A stretch of DNA of 64,000 nucleotides from Paguma larvata (GCA_030068075.1 CM057825.1:122857239-122921238), one strand, 5' to 3'; counted from the first letter of the stretch, positions 44,549-56,120 are shown. Translations and numbers: made by a program. The notes: generated by a model from the letters alone, not told the origin.

Positions 44549-44695
44549 AGTGTTTATCACTTTTTAACATTCAATGTATTTTGAGATCAGAGAGGAGAAT
44601 TCCACAGATTAAGTAATGAGGTGCTCAGATGAAAAGCCAACAGTTTTCCTTTCCAGGGCAACTTCAAGAAACAACCCATAACACATCCAGCCAAA

Positions 44696-45589
44696 ATGAC
44701 GAGACGGAAGAATTCTCCTCAAAAGAGTCTACAAGAAGCAGTGACAGCTCAAGAATTAATGAAAAGAGATATAAGCAACATAACAGAACTTGAATATAGA
44801 ATGTTAATCATAAAACTAATTGCTGGCCTTGAAAAAAGCTTAGATGAATGCAAGGGGTCCCACGAGGCAAAGTTCAAAGACCTTAAAAACGGTCAGGAAG
44901 AATTAAAGAAGACATTGGAAGAAATACAGGGGAAACTGGAAGCAGCCACAGCACGGATTGAAGAGGTAGAGGAAAGAGTTAGTGCATTAGAAGACAAAAT
45001 CATTGAAAAAGAGGAAGCAGATAAAAAGAGAGAGAAGCTGATCCAGGAACAGGAAAGGAGAATTCGAGAGCTGAGCGATGCAGTCAAAAGAAACAATATC
45101 CGTATCATAGGAGTTCCAGAGGAAGAAGAGAGAGAGAAAGGAGTCGAAGGGGTTCTGGAACAAATCATTGCTGAGAACTTCCTCAACATGAGAAAGGAAA
45201 CGGGCATGGAAATACAAGAGGCACAGAGAACTCCCCTCAGACGTAACTTGAATAGACCTTCTGCACGGCACATCATAGTGAAGCTGGCAAAATACAAAGA
45301 TAGGGAGAGAATCCTGAAAGCAGCTAGGGACAAAAGAACCCTAACATACAAAGGGAGACCTATAAGGGTAGTAGCAGACTTATCTACGGAAACTTGGCAA
45401 GCCAGAAAGGAATGGCAGGATATCTTCAATGTGATGAGGAAGAAGGACATGCAACCAAGAATTCTGTATCCGGCTAGCCTGTCATTCAGAATAGAAGGAG
45501 AGATCAAGGTTTTTCCCAACAAACAAAAACTGAAAGAATTTATCACAAATAAGCCAGCACTGCAAGAGATCCTGAGGGGCATTCTATGA
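44696..45589 (+). CDS. LINE-1 ORF1 protein (RNA-binding chaperone)
   Basis: This 297-residue ORF has the L1 ORF1p layout: a charged N-terminus, a Glu/Lys-rich heptad coiled coil (about residues 40-140) that trimerises, an RRM-like segment starting [16 protein letters not shown], and the C-terminal domain with [17 protein letters not shown] and [21 protein letters not shown]. The protein coats L1 RNA and is needed for retrotransposition. It is shorter than the human 338 residues, mainly at the N-terminus. The TGA stop overlaps the first ATG of ORF2. Confidence 0.93.
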   Translation: MTRRKNSPQKSLQEAVTAQELMKRDISNITELEYRMLIIKLIAGLEKSLDECKGSHEAKFKDLKNGQEELKKTLEEIQGKLEAATARIEEVEERVSALEDKIIEKEEADKKREKLIQEQERRIRELSDAVKRNNIRIIGVPEEEEREKGVEGVLEQIIAENFLNMRKETGMEIQEAQRTPLRRNLNRPSARHIIVKLAKYKDRERILKAARDKRTLTYKGRPIRVVADLSTETWQARKEWQDIFNVMRKKDMQPRILYPASLSFRIEGEIKVFPNKQKLKEFITNKPALQEILRGIL

Positions 45590-48500
45590 AAACAAGGAGG
45601 CAAAGAACACAAACTACCAGACACAGCCTTACAAACATGAAACTTACAGATAATACAGTGACTGTAAGCCCATATTTTTCAATATTAACACTGAATGTAA
45701 ATGGACTAAATGCGCCAATCAAAAGACACAGGATAACAGAATGGATTAAAAAACAAGACCCATCTATTTGCTGTCTTCAAGAAACTCATCTTAAACCTGA
45801 AGACACCTTCAGATTGAAAGTGAGGGGATGGAGAACTATCTACCATGCTACTGGAAGTCAGAAGAAAGCCGGAGTAGCCACACTTATATCAGACAAATTA
45901 GACTTTAAAATGAACGATGTAATAAGAGATGAGGAAGGACATTATATAATAGTCTCAGGAACCATCCAGCAGGAAGAGCTAACAATTGTAAATATCTACG
46001 CACCGAATTCAGGGGCACCCAAATTTGTAAAACAACTAATTACAAACATTAGCAACCTCATCGATAAAAATGTCCTAATAGTAGGGGATCTCAACACTCC
46101 ACTCTCAGCATTGGATAGATCAACAAAACAGAAAATCTCCGCAGAAACAATAGCCCTGAATGACACATTAGGACAGATGGGCCTCACAGACATCTTTAGG
46201 GTCCTTCATCCAGAAGCAAAGGAATTTACGTTCTTCTCATCTGCACACGGTACATTTTCCAAGATAGACCACATTCTGGGGCACAGGGAAGCTCTGAATA
46301 AATATAAAAGAATTGAGATCATACCGTGTACAGTGTCAGGCCACAATGCTTTGAAACTTGAAATCAACCACAGGAGAAAGCCTGGAAAATATCCAAGAAC
46401 ATGGCGGCTAAGAAATAACCTACTAAAAGATGACTGGGTCAACCAAGCCATCAGAGAAGAAATTAAAAAATACATGGAAACAAATGAAAATGAAAATACA
46501 ACAATCCAAACGCTCTGGGATGCAGCAAAGGCAGTCCTGAGAGGGAAATATATTGCAATCCAGGCCCATCTCAAGAAACAAGAAAAATCAATAACACAAA
46601 TTCTAACAGCACGCCTAAAGGAACTAGAAGCAGATCAACTAAAACAACCCAAGCCCAGCAGAAAGAGAGAAATAACAAAGATCAGAGCTCAAATTAACCA
46701 TATGGAGACAGAAAAGGTAGTGGAACAGATCAATGAAACCAAAAGCTGGTTCTTTGAAAAAATAAACAAAATAGACAAACCTCTAGCCAGGCTTCTCAAA
46801 AAGAAAAGAGAGAGAACTCAAATAAATAAAATCGTGAATGAAAAGGGAGAAATTACAACCAATCCCTCAGAGATACAAGCAATCATCAGAGAATACTATG
46901 AAAAATTATATGCCACCAAACTTGGCAATCTGGAAGAAATGGACAGCTTCCTAAATAGCCACACGCTACCAAAACTCAAACGGGAAGAAATAGAAAATTT
47001 GAACAGACCCATAACTAGTGAAGAAATAGAATCAGTTATTAAAAACCTCCCAGCAAATAAAAGCCCTGGACCAGATGGCTTTCCTGCGGAATTTTACCAG
47101 ACATTTAAAACAGAGTTAATTCCTATCCTCCTCAAGCTGTTCCAAAAAATTGAAACGGAAGGAAAACTCCCGGACTCATTCTATGAAGCCAGCATCACTT
47201 TGATTCCCAAACCAGATAGAGACCCAGCAAAGAAAGAAAATTACAGGCCAATATCCCTGATGAATATGGATGCAAAAATTCTCAACAAGATACTAGCAAA
47301 TCGAATCCAACAGCATATAAAGAGAATTATCCACCATGATCAAGTAGGATTCATCCCTGGGTTGCAGGGCTGGTTCAATATTCGCAAATCAATCAACGTG
47401 ATACATCACATCAACAAAAGAAAAGATAAGAACCATATGATCCTGTCAATAGATGCAGAAAAAGCATTTGACAAAATACAGCATCCTTTCTTAATAAAAA
47501 CTCTCGAGAAAGTCAGGATAGAAGGAACATACTTAAACATCATAAAAGCCATATATGAAAAGCCCACAGCTAATATCATCCTCAATGGGGAAAAATTGAA
47601 AGCCTTCCCCCTGAGATCAGGAACACGACAGGGGTGTCCACTCTCGCCACTGCTATTTAACATAGTGCTGGAAGTCTTAGCATCAGCAATCAGACAACAA
47701 AACAAAATAAAAGGCATCAAGATTGGCAAGGAGGAAGTCAAACTTTCACTTTTTGCAGATGACATGATACTTTACATGGAAAACCCGACAGAATCCACCA
47801 AAAGCCTACTAGAACTGATTCATGATTTCAGCAAAGTTGCAGGATACAAAATCAATGTACAGAAATCGGTGGCATTTCTATACACCAACAATGAAGCAGC
47901 AGAAAGAGAAATAAAGAAGCTAATCCCTTTCACAATTGCACCAAAAACCATAAAATACTTAGGAATAAACCTAACCAAAGATGTGAAAGACCTCTACACT
48001 GAAAACTATAAAAAACTTATGAAGGAAATTGAGGAAGACACAAGGAAATGGAAAAACATCCCATGCTCATGGATTGGAAGAATAAATATCGTCAAAATGG
48101 CAATACTACCCAAAGCAATCTACACATTCAATGCAATCCCAATCAAAATTGCACCAGCATTCTTCTCAAAGCTAGAGCAAACAATCCTAAAATTTGTATG
48201 GAACCACAAAAGACCTCGAATAGCCAAAATAATACTGAAGAATAAAACCAAGGCGGGAGGCATCACAATCCCAGACTTTAACCTCTACTACAAAGCGGTG
48301 GTCATCAAGACTGTTTGGTATTGGCACAAAAACAGACGCATAGACCAATGGAATAGAATAGAAAACTCAGAAATGGACCCGCAAGTATATGGCCAACTAA
48401 TCTTTGACAAAGTGGGAAAATGTATCCAATGGAAAAAAGACAGCCTTTTTAACAAATGGTGCTGGGAGAATTGGACAGCAACATGCAAAAGAATGAAACT

Positions 48501-49560
48501 AGACCACTTTCTTACACCACTCACAAAAATAAATTCTAAATGGATAAAAGATCTGAATGTGAGACAGGAAACCGTCAAAATCCTAGAGGAGAAAACAGGA
48601 AAAAGCCTCTTTGACCTAAGATGCACAAATTTCTTACTCGACACGTCTCCAAAGGCAAGAGAATTAAAAGCAAAGATGAACTATTGGGACCTCATCAAGA
48701 TAAAAAGCTTCTGCACGGCAAAAGAAACAACCAACAAAACGAATAGGCAACCAACGGAATGGGAAAAGATCATCGCAAATGACATATCGGATAAAGGACT
48801 AATATCTAAAATTTATAAAGAACTTACCAAACTCCAAACCCGAAAAACAAACAACCCAGTGAAGAAATGGGCGGAAGATATGAATAGACACTTCTCCAAA
48901 GGGGACATTCAGATGGCCAACAGACACATGAAACGATGCTCAATGTCACTCATCATCAGGGAAATACAAATCAAAACTACACTGAGATACCACCTCACAC
49001 CAGTCAGAGTGGCTAAAATGAACAAATCAGGAAACTATAGATGCTGGCGAGGATGTGGAGAAGTAGGCACCCTCCTACACTGTTGGTGGGAATGCAAACT
49101 GGTGCAGCCACTCTGGAAAACGGTGTGGAGGTTCCTCAAAAAAATGAAAATAGAGCTACCTTATGATCCAGCAATAGCCCTGCTAGGAATCTACCCAAGA
49201 GACACAGGAATGCTGATGCATAGGAGCACGTGTACCCCAATGTTCATAGCAGCACTTTCGATAATAGCCAAATCATGGAAAGAGACCAAGTGCCCATCAA
49301 CTGACGAATGGATAAAGAAGTTATGGTACTTATATACAATGGACTACTATGTGGCAATGAGAAAAAATGAAATCTGGCCATGTGTAGCCAGATGGATGGA
49401 ACTGGAGGGTATTATGTTAAGTGAAATAAGTCAGTCAGAAAAAGACAGATACCATATGTTTCCACGAATAGGTGGACTTTGTGAAACTAAGCAAAAACCA
49501 GGGGGAGGGGAAGAGGGGAAAGAAAAAAAAGACACAGAGAGGGAGGGAGATAAAACATAA
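45586..49560 (+). CDS. LINE-1 ORF2 protein (endonuclease and reverse transcriptase)
   Basis: The frame is open for 1324 codons from an ATG inside ORF1's stop (ATGA). The start matching other L1s is probably the Met at 45637 (1307 residues). Endonuclease residues equivalent to human N14, E43, Y115, D145, N147, T192, D205, S228 and H230 all occur at a constant +23 offset. D229, however, is Gly (codon GGC at 46339-46341). The RT active site is FADD at 47752-47763, with the same +23 offset. The Cys-rich region [19 protein letters not shown] is intact. The C-terminus runs 26 residues beyond the length expected from human into Lys/Glu-rich sequence. The protein nicks target DNA and copies L1 RNA there. 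Confidence 0.93.
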   Translation: MKTRRQRTQTTRHSLTNMKLTDNTVTVSPYFSILTLNVNGLNAPIKRHRITEWIKKQDPSICCLQETHLKPEDTFRLKVRGWRTIYHATGSQKKAGVATLISDKLDFKMNDVIRDEEGHYIIVSGTIQQEELTIVNIYAPNSGAPKFVKQLITNISNLIDKNVLIVGDLNTPLSALDRSTKQKISAETIALNDTLGQMGLTDIFRVLHPEAKEFTFFSSAHGTFSKIDHILGHREALNKYKRIEIIPCTVSGHNALKLEINHRRKPGKYPRTWRLRNNLLKDDWVNQAIREEIKKYMETNENENTTIQTLWDAAKAVLRGKYIAIQAHLKKQEKSITQILTARLKELEADQLKQPKPSRKREITKIRAQINHMETEKVVEQINETKSWFFEKINKIDKPLARLLKKKRERTQINKIVNEKGEITTNPSEIQAIIREYYEKLYATKLGNLEEMDSFLNSHTLPKLKREEIENLNRPITSEEIESVIKNLPANKSPGPDGFPAEFYQTFKTELIPILLKLFQKIETEGKLPDSFYEASITLIPKPDRDPAKKENYRPISLMNMDAKILNKILANRIQQHIKRIIHHDQVGFIPGLQGWFNIRKSINVIHHINKRKDKNHMILSIDAEKAFDKIQHPFLIKTLEKVRIEGTYLNIIKAIYEKPTANIILNGEKLKAFPLRSGTRQGCPLSPLLFNIVLEVLASAIRQQNKIKGIKIGKEEVKLSLFADDMILYMENPTESTKSLLELIHDFSKVAGYKINVQKSVAFLYTNNEAAEREIKKLIPFTIAPKTIKYLGINLTKDVKDLYTENYKKLMKEIEEDTRKWKNIPCSWIGRINIVKMAILPKAIYTFNAIPIKIAPAFFSKLEQTILKFVWNHKRPRIAKIILKNKTKAGGITIPDFNLYYKAVVIKTVWYWHKNRRIDQWNRIENSEMDPQVYGQLIFDKVGKCIQWKKDSLFNKWCWENWTATCKRMKLDHFLTPLTKINSKWIKDLNVRQETVKILEEKTGKSLFDLRCTNFLLDTSPKARELKAKMNYWDLIKIKSFCTAKETTNKTNRQPTEWEKIIANDISDKGLISKIYKELTKLQTRKTNNPVKKWAEDMNRHFSKGDIQMANRHMKRCSMSLIIREIQIKTTLRYHLTPVRVAKMNKSGNYRCWRGCGEVGTLLHCWWECKLVQPLWKTVWRFLKKMKIELPYDPAIALLGIYPRDTGMLMHRSTCTPMFIAALSIIAKSWKETKCPSTDEWIKKLWYLYTMDYYVAMRKNEIWPCVARWMELEGIMLSEISQSEKDRYHMFPRIGGLCETKQKPGGGEEGKEKKDTEREGDKT

Positions 49561-49744
49561 GAGACTCTCAAAGACTAAGAAAAAACTGAGGGTAAGGGGG
49601 ATGAGGGAGGGGGGAGAGGGGGTGATGGGCATTAAAAAGGGCACATGTTGGGATGAACACTGGGTGTTATATGTAAACCAATTTGAAAATAAACTATTAT
49701 AACAAAAAAACAAAAAAAAACATTCAATGTATTTAAAAAAAAAC

Positions 49745-49900
49745 ATTTTTCAAGTTTTACTGCAATATGACTGACAGATAAAATCCTTTATATTTAAGGT
49801 ATGCGACATATGCATTACATAAATATATACAACCATCACCTCACCTACTTGCTATATATATTTTCTATTCATTCGCTTTACTGTCTGCGCCCCCCAACCA
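49745..49900 (-). mobile_element. Old L1M 3' UTR fragment, antisense
   Basis: TTTTACTGCAATATGACTGA, ACAACCATCACCTCACC. It lies just beyond the young L1's downstream duplication. Confidence 0.45.
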
Positions 49901-51029
49901 CACATGCACACTAGAATATCACCTCCACCAGAACACAGATTTTAGATTTTCAGTCGTACCCTCAGGACTTATAACAGTGCCCAGCCACATGTAAGAGTTT
50001 AATAAATACTTGTTGAGTCAATGAAGAGTAAATGAGAACTAACAGCTAGTGAACATTTTTGTCCGCCAGACGTTGCTATGTGTGGCAAGTACAAATTGAC
50101 TCTGACATTCTTGGACCTCACATCACCTTCCTTCCTTAGCCCTAGAAGAGGCTCAAAGTCCTTCTGAAGGAAAGGGGGCTGTGGGTGCCTCCAGGAGAGG
50201 ATGCTGAGGCATCAGCTGCCTTGTTCTGCAGTGGCTAGCATCACACTGGTTGTTCATCCTCCACTGCGTCTTGTTCCCTGAGGCTCGGGCTTATTTCCTG
50301 GCCTGGCCGGTGTTGCCCCTTTCATGGAGGCAGCTCCTCTCTCTCTCTCCCCGCCAACACAGCCACAGCGAATCATCTCTTCGGCCTTCAAATTCCACTT
50401 CCTCGGTGCCCAGGTCTCTACTGGGTCCCAGGCAACTGCTCTGATCTGCAAACCTGCAGTCAGATCTAAAAACACATTCTCTAGTCTCAGGGAAGTAGAT
50501 GGACAGATGACCTGCTTTTCAGAGGACCTGAGGTCAATTTCACTGCTATTCATCAATATTCGGTAAGAATCCAGCCACACAGAATTAGAGGCTGAAAACT
50601 CTGACAATAATTCTGCTGCTACTGCTAATAATAACAATATATGCCTTTCATTTAGTCATTCAACAAACATTTTTGAGCACCTGTTACCTGACAGGCAAAA
50701 TAAAAGGGTGATTAGTACTGTGATGAAAAATAAAGCCTAGAAAGAGACAGAAAGTACCTGAGAGAGGGTTGAGGAAGTTAACGGTTTTAAACAAAGTGAT
50801 CAGGAAAAGCCTGGTTGAGAAAGTGATGTTTGAGCAAAGACTTGCAGGAGATGAGAGAGTGAACCTGAATACAGCTGGGTAAAGAGCTGACAGGAGAAGA
50901 AACTGATATGGGAAACAAAGGCAGAAAGAAATGGCAGATAAAATTGAATTTCCTTATAACCTGCCACCCACTGACAAATACTTGAGACAGGCAGGGTGAA
51001 TCGTTTCTCAGGGAACTCCCTGTTTTGTT
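49901..51029. other. Intergenic, mostly unassigned
   Basis: 50645-50890 resembles the ancient element also at 30780. A 127-codon minus-strand frame (50637-50254) has no recognised match. Confidence 0.45.
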
Positions 51030-51428
51030 TTTTTCTTTTAATGAATATAATTTATTGTCAAATTGGCTTACATAAAACACCCGGGGCTCATCCCAAGTGC
51101 CCTCCTCAATGCCCATCACCCATTTTCCCTCTCCCCCCGCCCCATCCACCCTGAGTTTGTTCTCTGCATTTAAGAGTCTCTTGTGGTTTGCCTCCCTCCC
51201 TCTCTGTTGGTAACTATTTTTTTTCCCCTTCCTTTCCTCCACAGACTTCTGTTCAGTTTCTCAAGATCCACATAGGAGTGAAAACATATGATATCTGTTG
51301 TTCTCTGACTTATTTCACTCAGCATAATACCCACCAGTTCCATCCACGTTGCTTCAAATGGCATGATTTCATTCTTTCTCATTGCCAAGTAGTATTCCAT
51401 TGAATATATAAACCACATGTTCTTTATA
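51030..51428 (-). mobile_element. 5'-truncated LINE-1, antisense
   Basis: Antisense of the young L1 3' end: TTTATTGTCAAATTGGCTTA, the C-rich complement of the G-rich 3' UTR, then TTATTTCACTCAGCATAATA. It ends near 51428. Duplication not identified. Confidence 0.88.
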
Positions 51429-51429
51429 A

Positions 51430-51665
51430 AGTTAATGCTTTGTTGGAGGGAAAAACAACCTTAGATTGACAATAGCTAGGCCTCCAGTATCCTGGGAGTC
51501 TTCTTCAGCATAGGAACTCCCAAGTGTATAACCAGTCTCTCCACAGGGTCTGGGGCAGCTCTTTCTGCCCATGGGTCCTGGCCCTGTGCTTTAATAAAAT
51601 CACCTTTTTGCAACAAAGACATCTTCAAGAATTCTTTCCTGGCTGTCAGCTCCGAACCCCATGAA
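51430..51665 (+). mobile_element. ERV1-type LTR 3' half
   Basis: CTTTAATAAAATCACCTTTT is the poly(A) signal region, followed by CAAGAATTCTTTCCTGGCTG and TCCGAACCCCATGAAC, a gammaretroviral-like U5. No coding part. Confidence 0.65.
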
Positions 51666-52105
51666 CCCCACCATTACCCCAAAACCTCATCAGAAACCAC
51701 AAGTGCCCTGAGGTGGAAGACGTGACTGTCGTATTGGAGGAGGGACAGGAAGGCCAGGGTGGCTGGAGCAGGGAGTGGGAGAGAGGCCAGAAGGGGAGAC
51801 GAGGGGCGGCTCATCATCCCAGACTGACAACTCCCCACAGAGGTGTTTGGGCTTTGGTCTGATCTACACTGCAATTCAACTTCTCCATCTGTCCAATCCT
51901 GCTTCCCTTTTGCAGGTGTTGACCTCAGGAGAATTCCCCAGTAAACTTCCTCTCATATCCCATTGAAGCTCTGCCCTCTACCCCAGACACTCAACCTGTG
52001 ATATTTATATGAACATGTGATTTTTTCACTCATTAAATACGCTGCTCTAACGGGATCTTGGCTTCTGGGTTCCCTGGAGCTCACTTTGCCCATGTCGGCT
52101 CCTTT
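51666..52105. other. Intergenic, unassigned
   Basis: No coding or repeat signal identified. Confidence 0.5.
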
Positions 52106-52260
52106 AGCCCTTCCTACAGCCCTGTGAGTTCTATGGCATTTTACACGTGACGAAAGTGAGACTCAGAAAGGGGGAGTGACATGCCCAAGGCCACACAGCT
52201 GTTTAGGGACACAGATAGGAGTCAAATTCCAATGTTTAGACACAGAGCTCAGAGCCCCCT
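52106..52260 (-). mobile_element. MIR
   Basis: GAGACTCAGAAAGGGGGAGT, CCCAAGGCCACACAGCTG. Confidence 0.75.
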
Positions 52261-52724
52261 TGTGCAACTCTCGGCCTGGGTGTTTTGTTTCTGGTGCTCC
52301 CTGTGACCTCCAGCCCCACTCCTGTGCTTGGGCCAGCTCCTCTCAGCAAGGGCAGGGCCTCCTTACCAAACAATGGCCATTCTTCTCCAGGGCCACCCTG
52401 GACTCCAGAATCCCAGAATGTGGAACACTGCTGCTCAGGCTGCTGTAGTCCCAGGGTGTCCAGGAAGGGTCTTCATTTCTGCCTCTGGGTTTTCTTTAGG
52501 ACACCCGGCGGCCTCCGGGTCCTACCCTGTCACAAAGGGAAACCAGGAATCTGTTCTTCAGGCCACGACTTCCCTCTTCAAGTGCCCCGGAGTTTGCTGT
52601 CCCAGCTCGGCCCCAGTGGGCCTGAGCGAAAACAGGCTTCCTGCAGGTATGGGCTTGAGTGAAATGGCAATTCTGATGGATGGCCCCTGCCCTGGCTGTG
52701 TTCCTTCTGCCAGGATTGTCACAA
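52261..52724. other. GC-rich intergenic stretch
   Basis: Overlapping frames of 125 and 133 codons arise from base composition. No known domain. Confidence 0.45.
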
Positions 52725-52910
52725 ATTGAAGTGTGGTTTACTACGAAGATGGCTACACATCAGTATCACCAAGGGGCTTTAAAAAGAAAGACTCGCTCTA
52801 ACCCATACAGACCAATGAAATTAGAACCTAGTGTGTTAGGGTTTAAGCATCAGTATTTTTTTGAGGTTCCCCAAGAGATTCTAATAGGCAGTCACGGTTG
52901 AGAATGTACT
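52725..52910. mobile_element. MER5-like MITE
   Basis: ACATCAGTATCACCAAGGGG and CCCCAAGAGATTCTAATAGG, ending GGTTGAGAATGTAC. Confidence 0.6.
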
Positions 52911-52984
52911 CAACCGTACATGTACTCAACTGAATGTACTCGGTGCACTGTAATGCACCATGGGGTGTGTGAGAATTAAATTAG

Positions 52985-53470
52985 ATCATTTATTCACGCA
53001 CTCATTCATTAATAAACATTCACTGAGTTCCAGATCTGGACAAGGCACTGTTCTAAAAGGTGGGGAAACAGCCGTGAACACTTTTACAGGAAAAAGTTTA
53101 GAAATATAAACTGTGCACAGTCAGAAATAATAATACAGGATATGAAGTAAATGGGGGTGATGTGGCTGAGAATGCTAGAGGCAGAGGTAGGGGGGAGACA
53201 GAATGGGCTGGGAAGACCCTCCTCAGAATAGCTGGTGTTTGGGACCTGAATGACCAAAAAAAGGCTACCGATCAGGGAAAGGGTGTTCTAGACCGAGGCA
53301 AAGGTCCCAGTGTGTGCCTGAGGAGTGGGAAGGAAACAGCCATGTGACAAGCTGACATGGGAGGGAGAGCACAGAGCTGAGGTCACAGGGAACGGGATGA
53401 AGGGGTCCTGAGCCGCCAGCATATTGCATGCCATGGCAGGCCCCTGAACTTTTCCATAAGACAGTGATGT
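52985..53470. repeat. Ancient dispersed element, family unsure
   Basis: CATTCACTGAGTTCCAGATC, AAGGCACTGTTCTAAAAGGT, GACCTGAATGACC, GGGTGTTCTAGACCGAGGCA. The longest of three related copies. Confidence 0.5.
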
Positions 53471-54154
53471 GATCTCAACTGAGTTAGAAGGAAATCTCTA
53501 AATTCTGTGTGAGGAATGGATTGGGAGGAAGCAAAAAGTATAAGTAGGGATGAGACCACTCTTCTGGACCAGAGATGATGGTGGCTGGGACAGGGGTCTC
53601 TCAGTATTAGAGACCAGGGACATTAGTACTGGCCCTCTGCATTAGCTATTCTTATTCTTATTTGTTCTTATTCAGAAAAGTTTTCTATCATGGCACTCCT
53701 CCCTGTGTGGGGGTGGGGGTACAGCTTGGACCTGGGTTTCGCATATGTGTGGCTGGGCTGAGGGTTCCCCAGAGAGACACAGAGGTGTGACCAGGATTGT
53801 CACACCAGAGCGGTGGGTGCATGGAGAACCGGGGTTCCTGGGCAGGAGCAGGGGTCTGGGTGGGGCTCAAGCACAGTGTCAGGGGTTGAGTCAGAATGGG
53901 GTCCAGAGTTTGAGGAGGAGCTCTGTGATGAAGCAAGGCTGAGCCATGGCCAGAGAGGGTCATGGGAAAGATAGCCAAGGGTGCGGTATGGAAGCTGGGG
54001 GAAGAGAAAGAGAGACAGAGAGGGGAAAGAGAGACAGAAGTAGGAGGGAAAGAGAGATGGGGTGGGGGGGGAGAGACAGAGAGAGAGAGAGAGAGACAAG
54101 CTGCCCCCTCCCACTCTTTCCTGGAAATGTATACAGTTGACTTCTTCGCTCCCT
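53471..54154. other. Intergenic, purine-rich end
   Basis: 53995-54100 is a GA-rich tract (AGAGAGACAGAGAGGGG type). The 160-codon minus-strand frame across it is a low-complexity artefact. Confidence 0.55.
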
Positions 54155-54261
54155 TCAGCCTGCGAAACAAAATTCAACTGAGTAAATTTAAGGATCTTAT
54201 TGGTTTTATTCAATGATTCATGAATCTGGCAGTATCGCATCTAGCAGATGTTTGTTTGTTT

Positions 54262-54478
54262 TCATGTTTATTTATTTATTTATTTATTTTGACAGAGAGA
54301 GAGCATTCATGAGCATAAGCAGAGGGAGGATCAGAGAGAGAGAAAGAGAGAGAGAATACCAAGCAGGTTCCCCGATGTCAGCACCGAACCCAACTCAGGG
54401 TTTGGTGCCATGAACCACGAGTTCATGACCCAAGCTGAAATCAACAGCCAGACAACCGATTGAGCCACCCAGGCACCT
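54262..54478 (-). mobile_element. CanSINE with (TTTA)n tail
   Basis: The reverse-oriented tail is a (TTTA)n run near 54268-54290, and the head GCCACCCAGGCACC ends at 54478. Probable duplication TTTGTTTGTTTTC/TTTGTTGTTTTC. It interrupts an ERVL-like LTR piece. Confidence 0.85.
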
Positions 54479-54539
54479 CTTTGTTGTTTTCTTTTACAAG
54501 TATTCCTCAATTTTGTTATTTGTATATTTATTCTTACTG

Positions 54540-55310
54540 AAGTGTAATTAACCTACAATGTTATATTAGTGTCTGGTGTGCAAAATGATTCAACATTTCC
54601 ATGCATTACTCAGGGCTCATCATGATAAGTGTACACTTTAATGCCCTTCATCTGTTTCACCCATCCACCCACAAACCTCCCTTCTGGTAACCACCAGTTT
54701 GTTCTCTGTATTTAAGAGTCTGTTTTTTTGTTTGTCTCTTTTTTCCTCTGTTTATTCATTTGTTTCTTAAATTCCACATACAAATGAAGTCATATGGTGT
54801 TTGCATTGTCAGACTTATTTCACTTTGCATTATCGCAAATGGCAAGATTTCATTCTTTTTTTATGGCTGAATAATATTCTGTTGTATGTGTATGCCACAT
54901 CTTTCTATTCATCGACAGATGGACATTTAGGTTGCTTTCACATCTTGGCTATGGTAAATAATGCTGTAATAAGCATACGGTTACTTTATTTTTTCAAATT
55001 AGCATTTTTGTTCTCTTTGGGTAAATATCCAGCAGTAGCATTACTGGATCATATGGTAATTTCAGTTTTAACTTTTTTAGAAAACCCTACCCTGTTTTCC
55101 ACACTGGCTGCACAAGTCTGCATTCCTACCAACAGTGCATGAGGATTCCTTTTTCTCCACATCCTTGTCAACACTTGTTATTTCCTGTCTTTTTGATTCT
55201 AACCATTCTGACAGGTGTGAGGTGGTAACTCATCATGGTTTTGATTTGCATTTCCTTGACAATGAGTGATGTTGAGCATCTTTTCATGTGTCTGTTGGCC
55301 ATTTATATAC
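54540..55310 (-). mobile_element. 5'-truncated LINE-1, antisense
   Basis: Typical antisense L1 3' end and ORF2 C-terminus, e.g. TTATTTCACTTTGCATTATC, GCTGAATAATATTCTGTTGT and CATTCCTACCAACAGTGCAT. Many changes; an older carnivore L1. Confidence 0.85.
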
Positions 55311-55449
55311 AGGAATACTCTTGTCAAAAGCCTTTGGGGGAGCCCAGTAGCTCTGACCAGCCTGGGCTGCACTCCAATACTCTGCCATCCACTCAGGCCA
55401 AATGACTTGCCTTGGTTGATTTCATTGGACTGTGTGGTTCTCTCCCTCT

Positions 55450-55477
55450 CTCTCTTTTTTAATGTTTGTTTAATTTT

Positions 55478-55515
<38 letters not shown>

Positions 55516-55700
55516 GAGAGAGAGAGCGAGAGCACGTCAGCAAGCAGGGGAGGGGCAGAGAAAGAGAGGGAGCCTGAAGCAGGCTCCAGTCTCCATGCTG
55601 TCAGCACAGAGCCTGATGCGGGGCTCGAACCCACGAACCTCAAGATCATGACCTGAGTCGAAGTCAGACGCTTAACTTATTGAGCCCTCCAGGTGCCCCG
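55450..55700 (-). mobile_element. CanSINE with expanded (GA)n
   Basis: Reverse-oriented SINE. Its pyrimidine region has grown to a GA array of about 55 bases (55478-55533). The head GAGCCCTCCAGGTGCCCC ends at 55700. Confidence 0.88.
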
Positions 55701-55739
55701 ATCCTGTGGTTTGCAACCTACAGACGGCAAGACATAATT

Positions 55740-56120
55740 ACCTGTGACTATCAATGACAACACATGGATCTCACTTGGATCTCGATTCAATGAAACTTTA
55801 AATTATGAGATAACTGGGTTAATTTTCACACTGTCTGGATATTTGATAAGAAATTATTGTTCATTCTGTTAAGTAAGATAATGGTATTGTGGTTATGTTC
55901 TATTTAAAAAAACTATCTTTTAGAGATTCATAATGGATTATTTATGGATGAAATAATGTAAGACATGGGACTGGCTTCAAAACAGTCCAGGGCAGGAAGC
56001 GATGAGTGTAAACAATATTGGTGGTGACAGTAAGCCTAGTTGAGTGATGCTGGAGGCACATCAACCAGTCTACTTTTGCATATATTCAAAATTTTCCAAA
56101 TAGAAAGTAAAAAAAAAAAA
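55740..56120 (+). mobile_element. Old L1M 3' end
   Basis: GGATGAAATAATGTAAGACA and CTACTTTTGCATATATTCAA, then TTTTCCAAATAGAAAGT and a poly(A) run of about 19 bases, as in old L1M 3' ends. Confidence 0.6.

Larger units (their letters stand above)
44582..49718 (+). mobile_element. Young LINE-1 with both ORFs open, 5' UTR truncated
   Basis: The element is flanked by a perfect 16-bp target-site duplication AACATTCAATGTATTT (44566-44581 and 49719-49734). It has about 114 bases of leader, ORF1, ORF2, a G-rich 3' UTR and an A-rich tail, about 5.1 kb in total. The leader is much shorter than a normal mammalian L1 5' UTR, so its promoter is missing. It lies on the plus strand, antisense to ACSM5 and between ACSM5 and PDILT. 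Open frames and an exact duplication imply a recent insertion. Confidence 0.95.

Noticed and set aside
44893..45624. 243-codon minus-strand ORF
   Set aside because: It is the exact complement of L1 ORF1; Ser/Leu-rich shadow of the coiled-coil coding strand.
50254..50637. 127-codon minus-strand ORF
   Set aside because: No recognisable family and no support on either side.
53688..54170. 160-codon minus-strand ORF
   Set aside because: Low-complexity Ser/Leu/Pro composition from the GA-rich tract.
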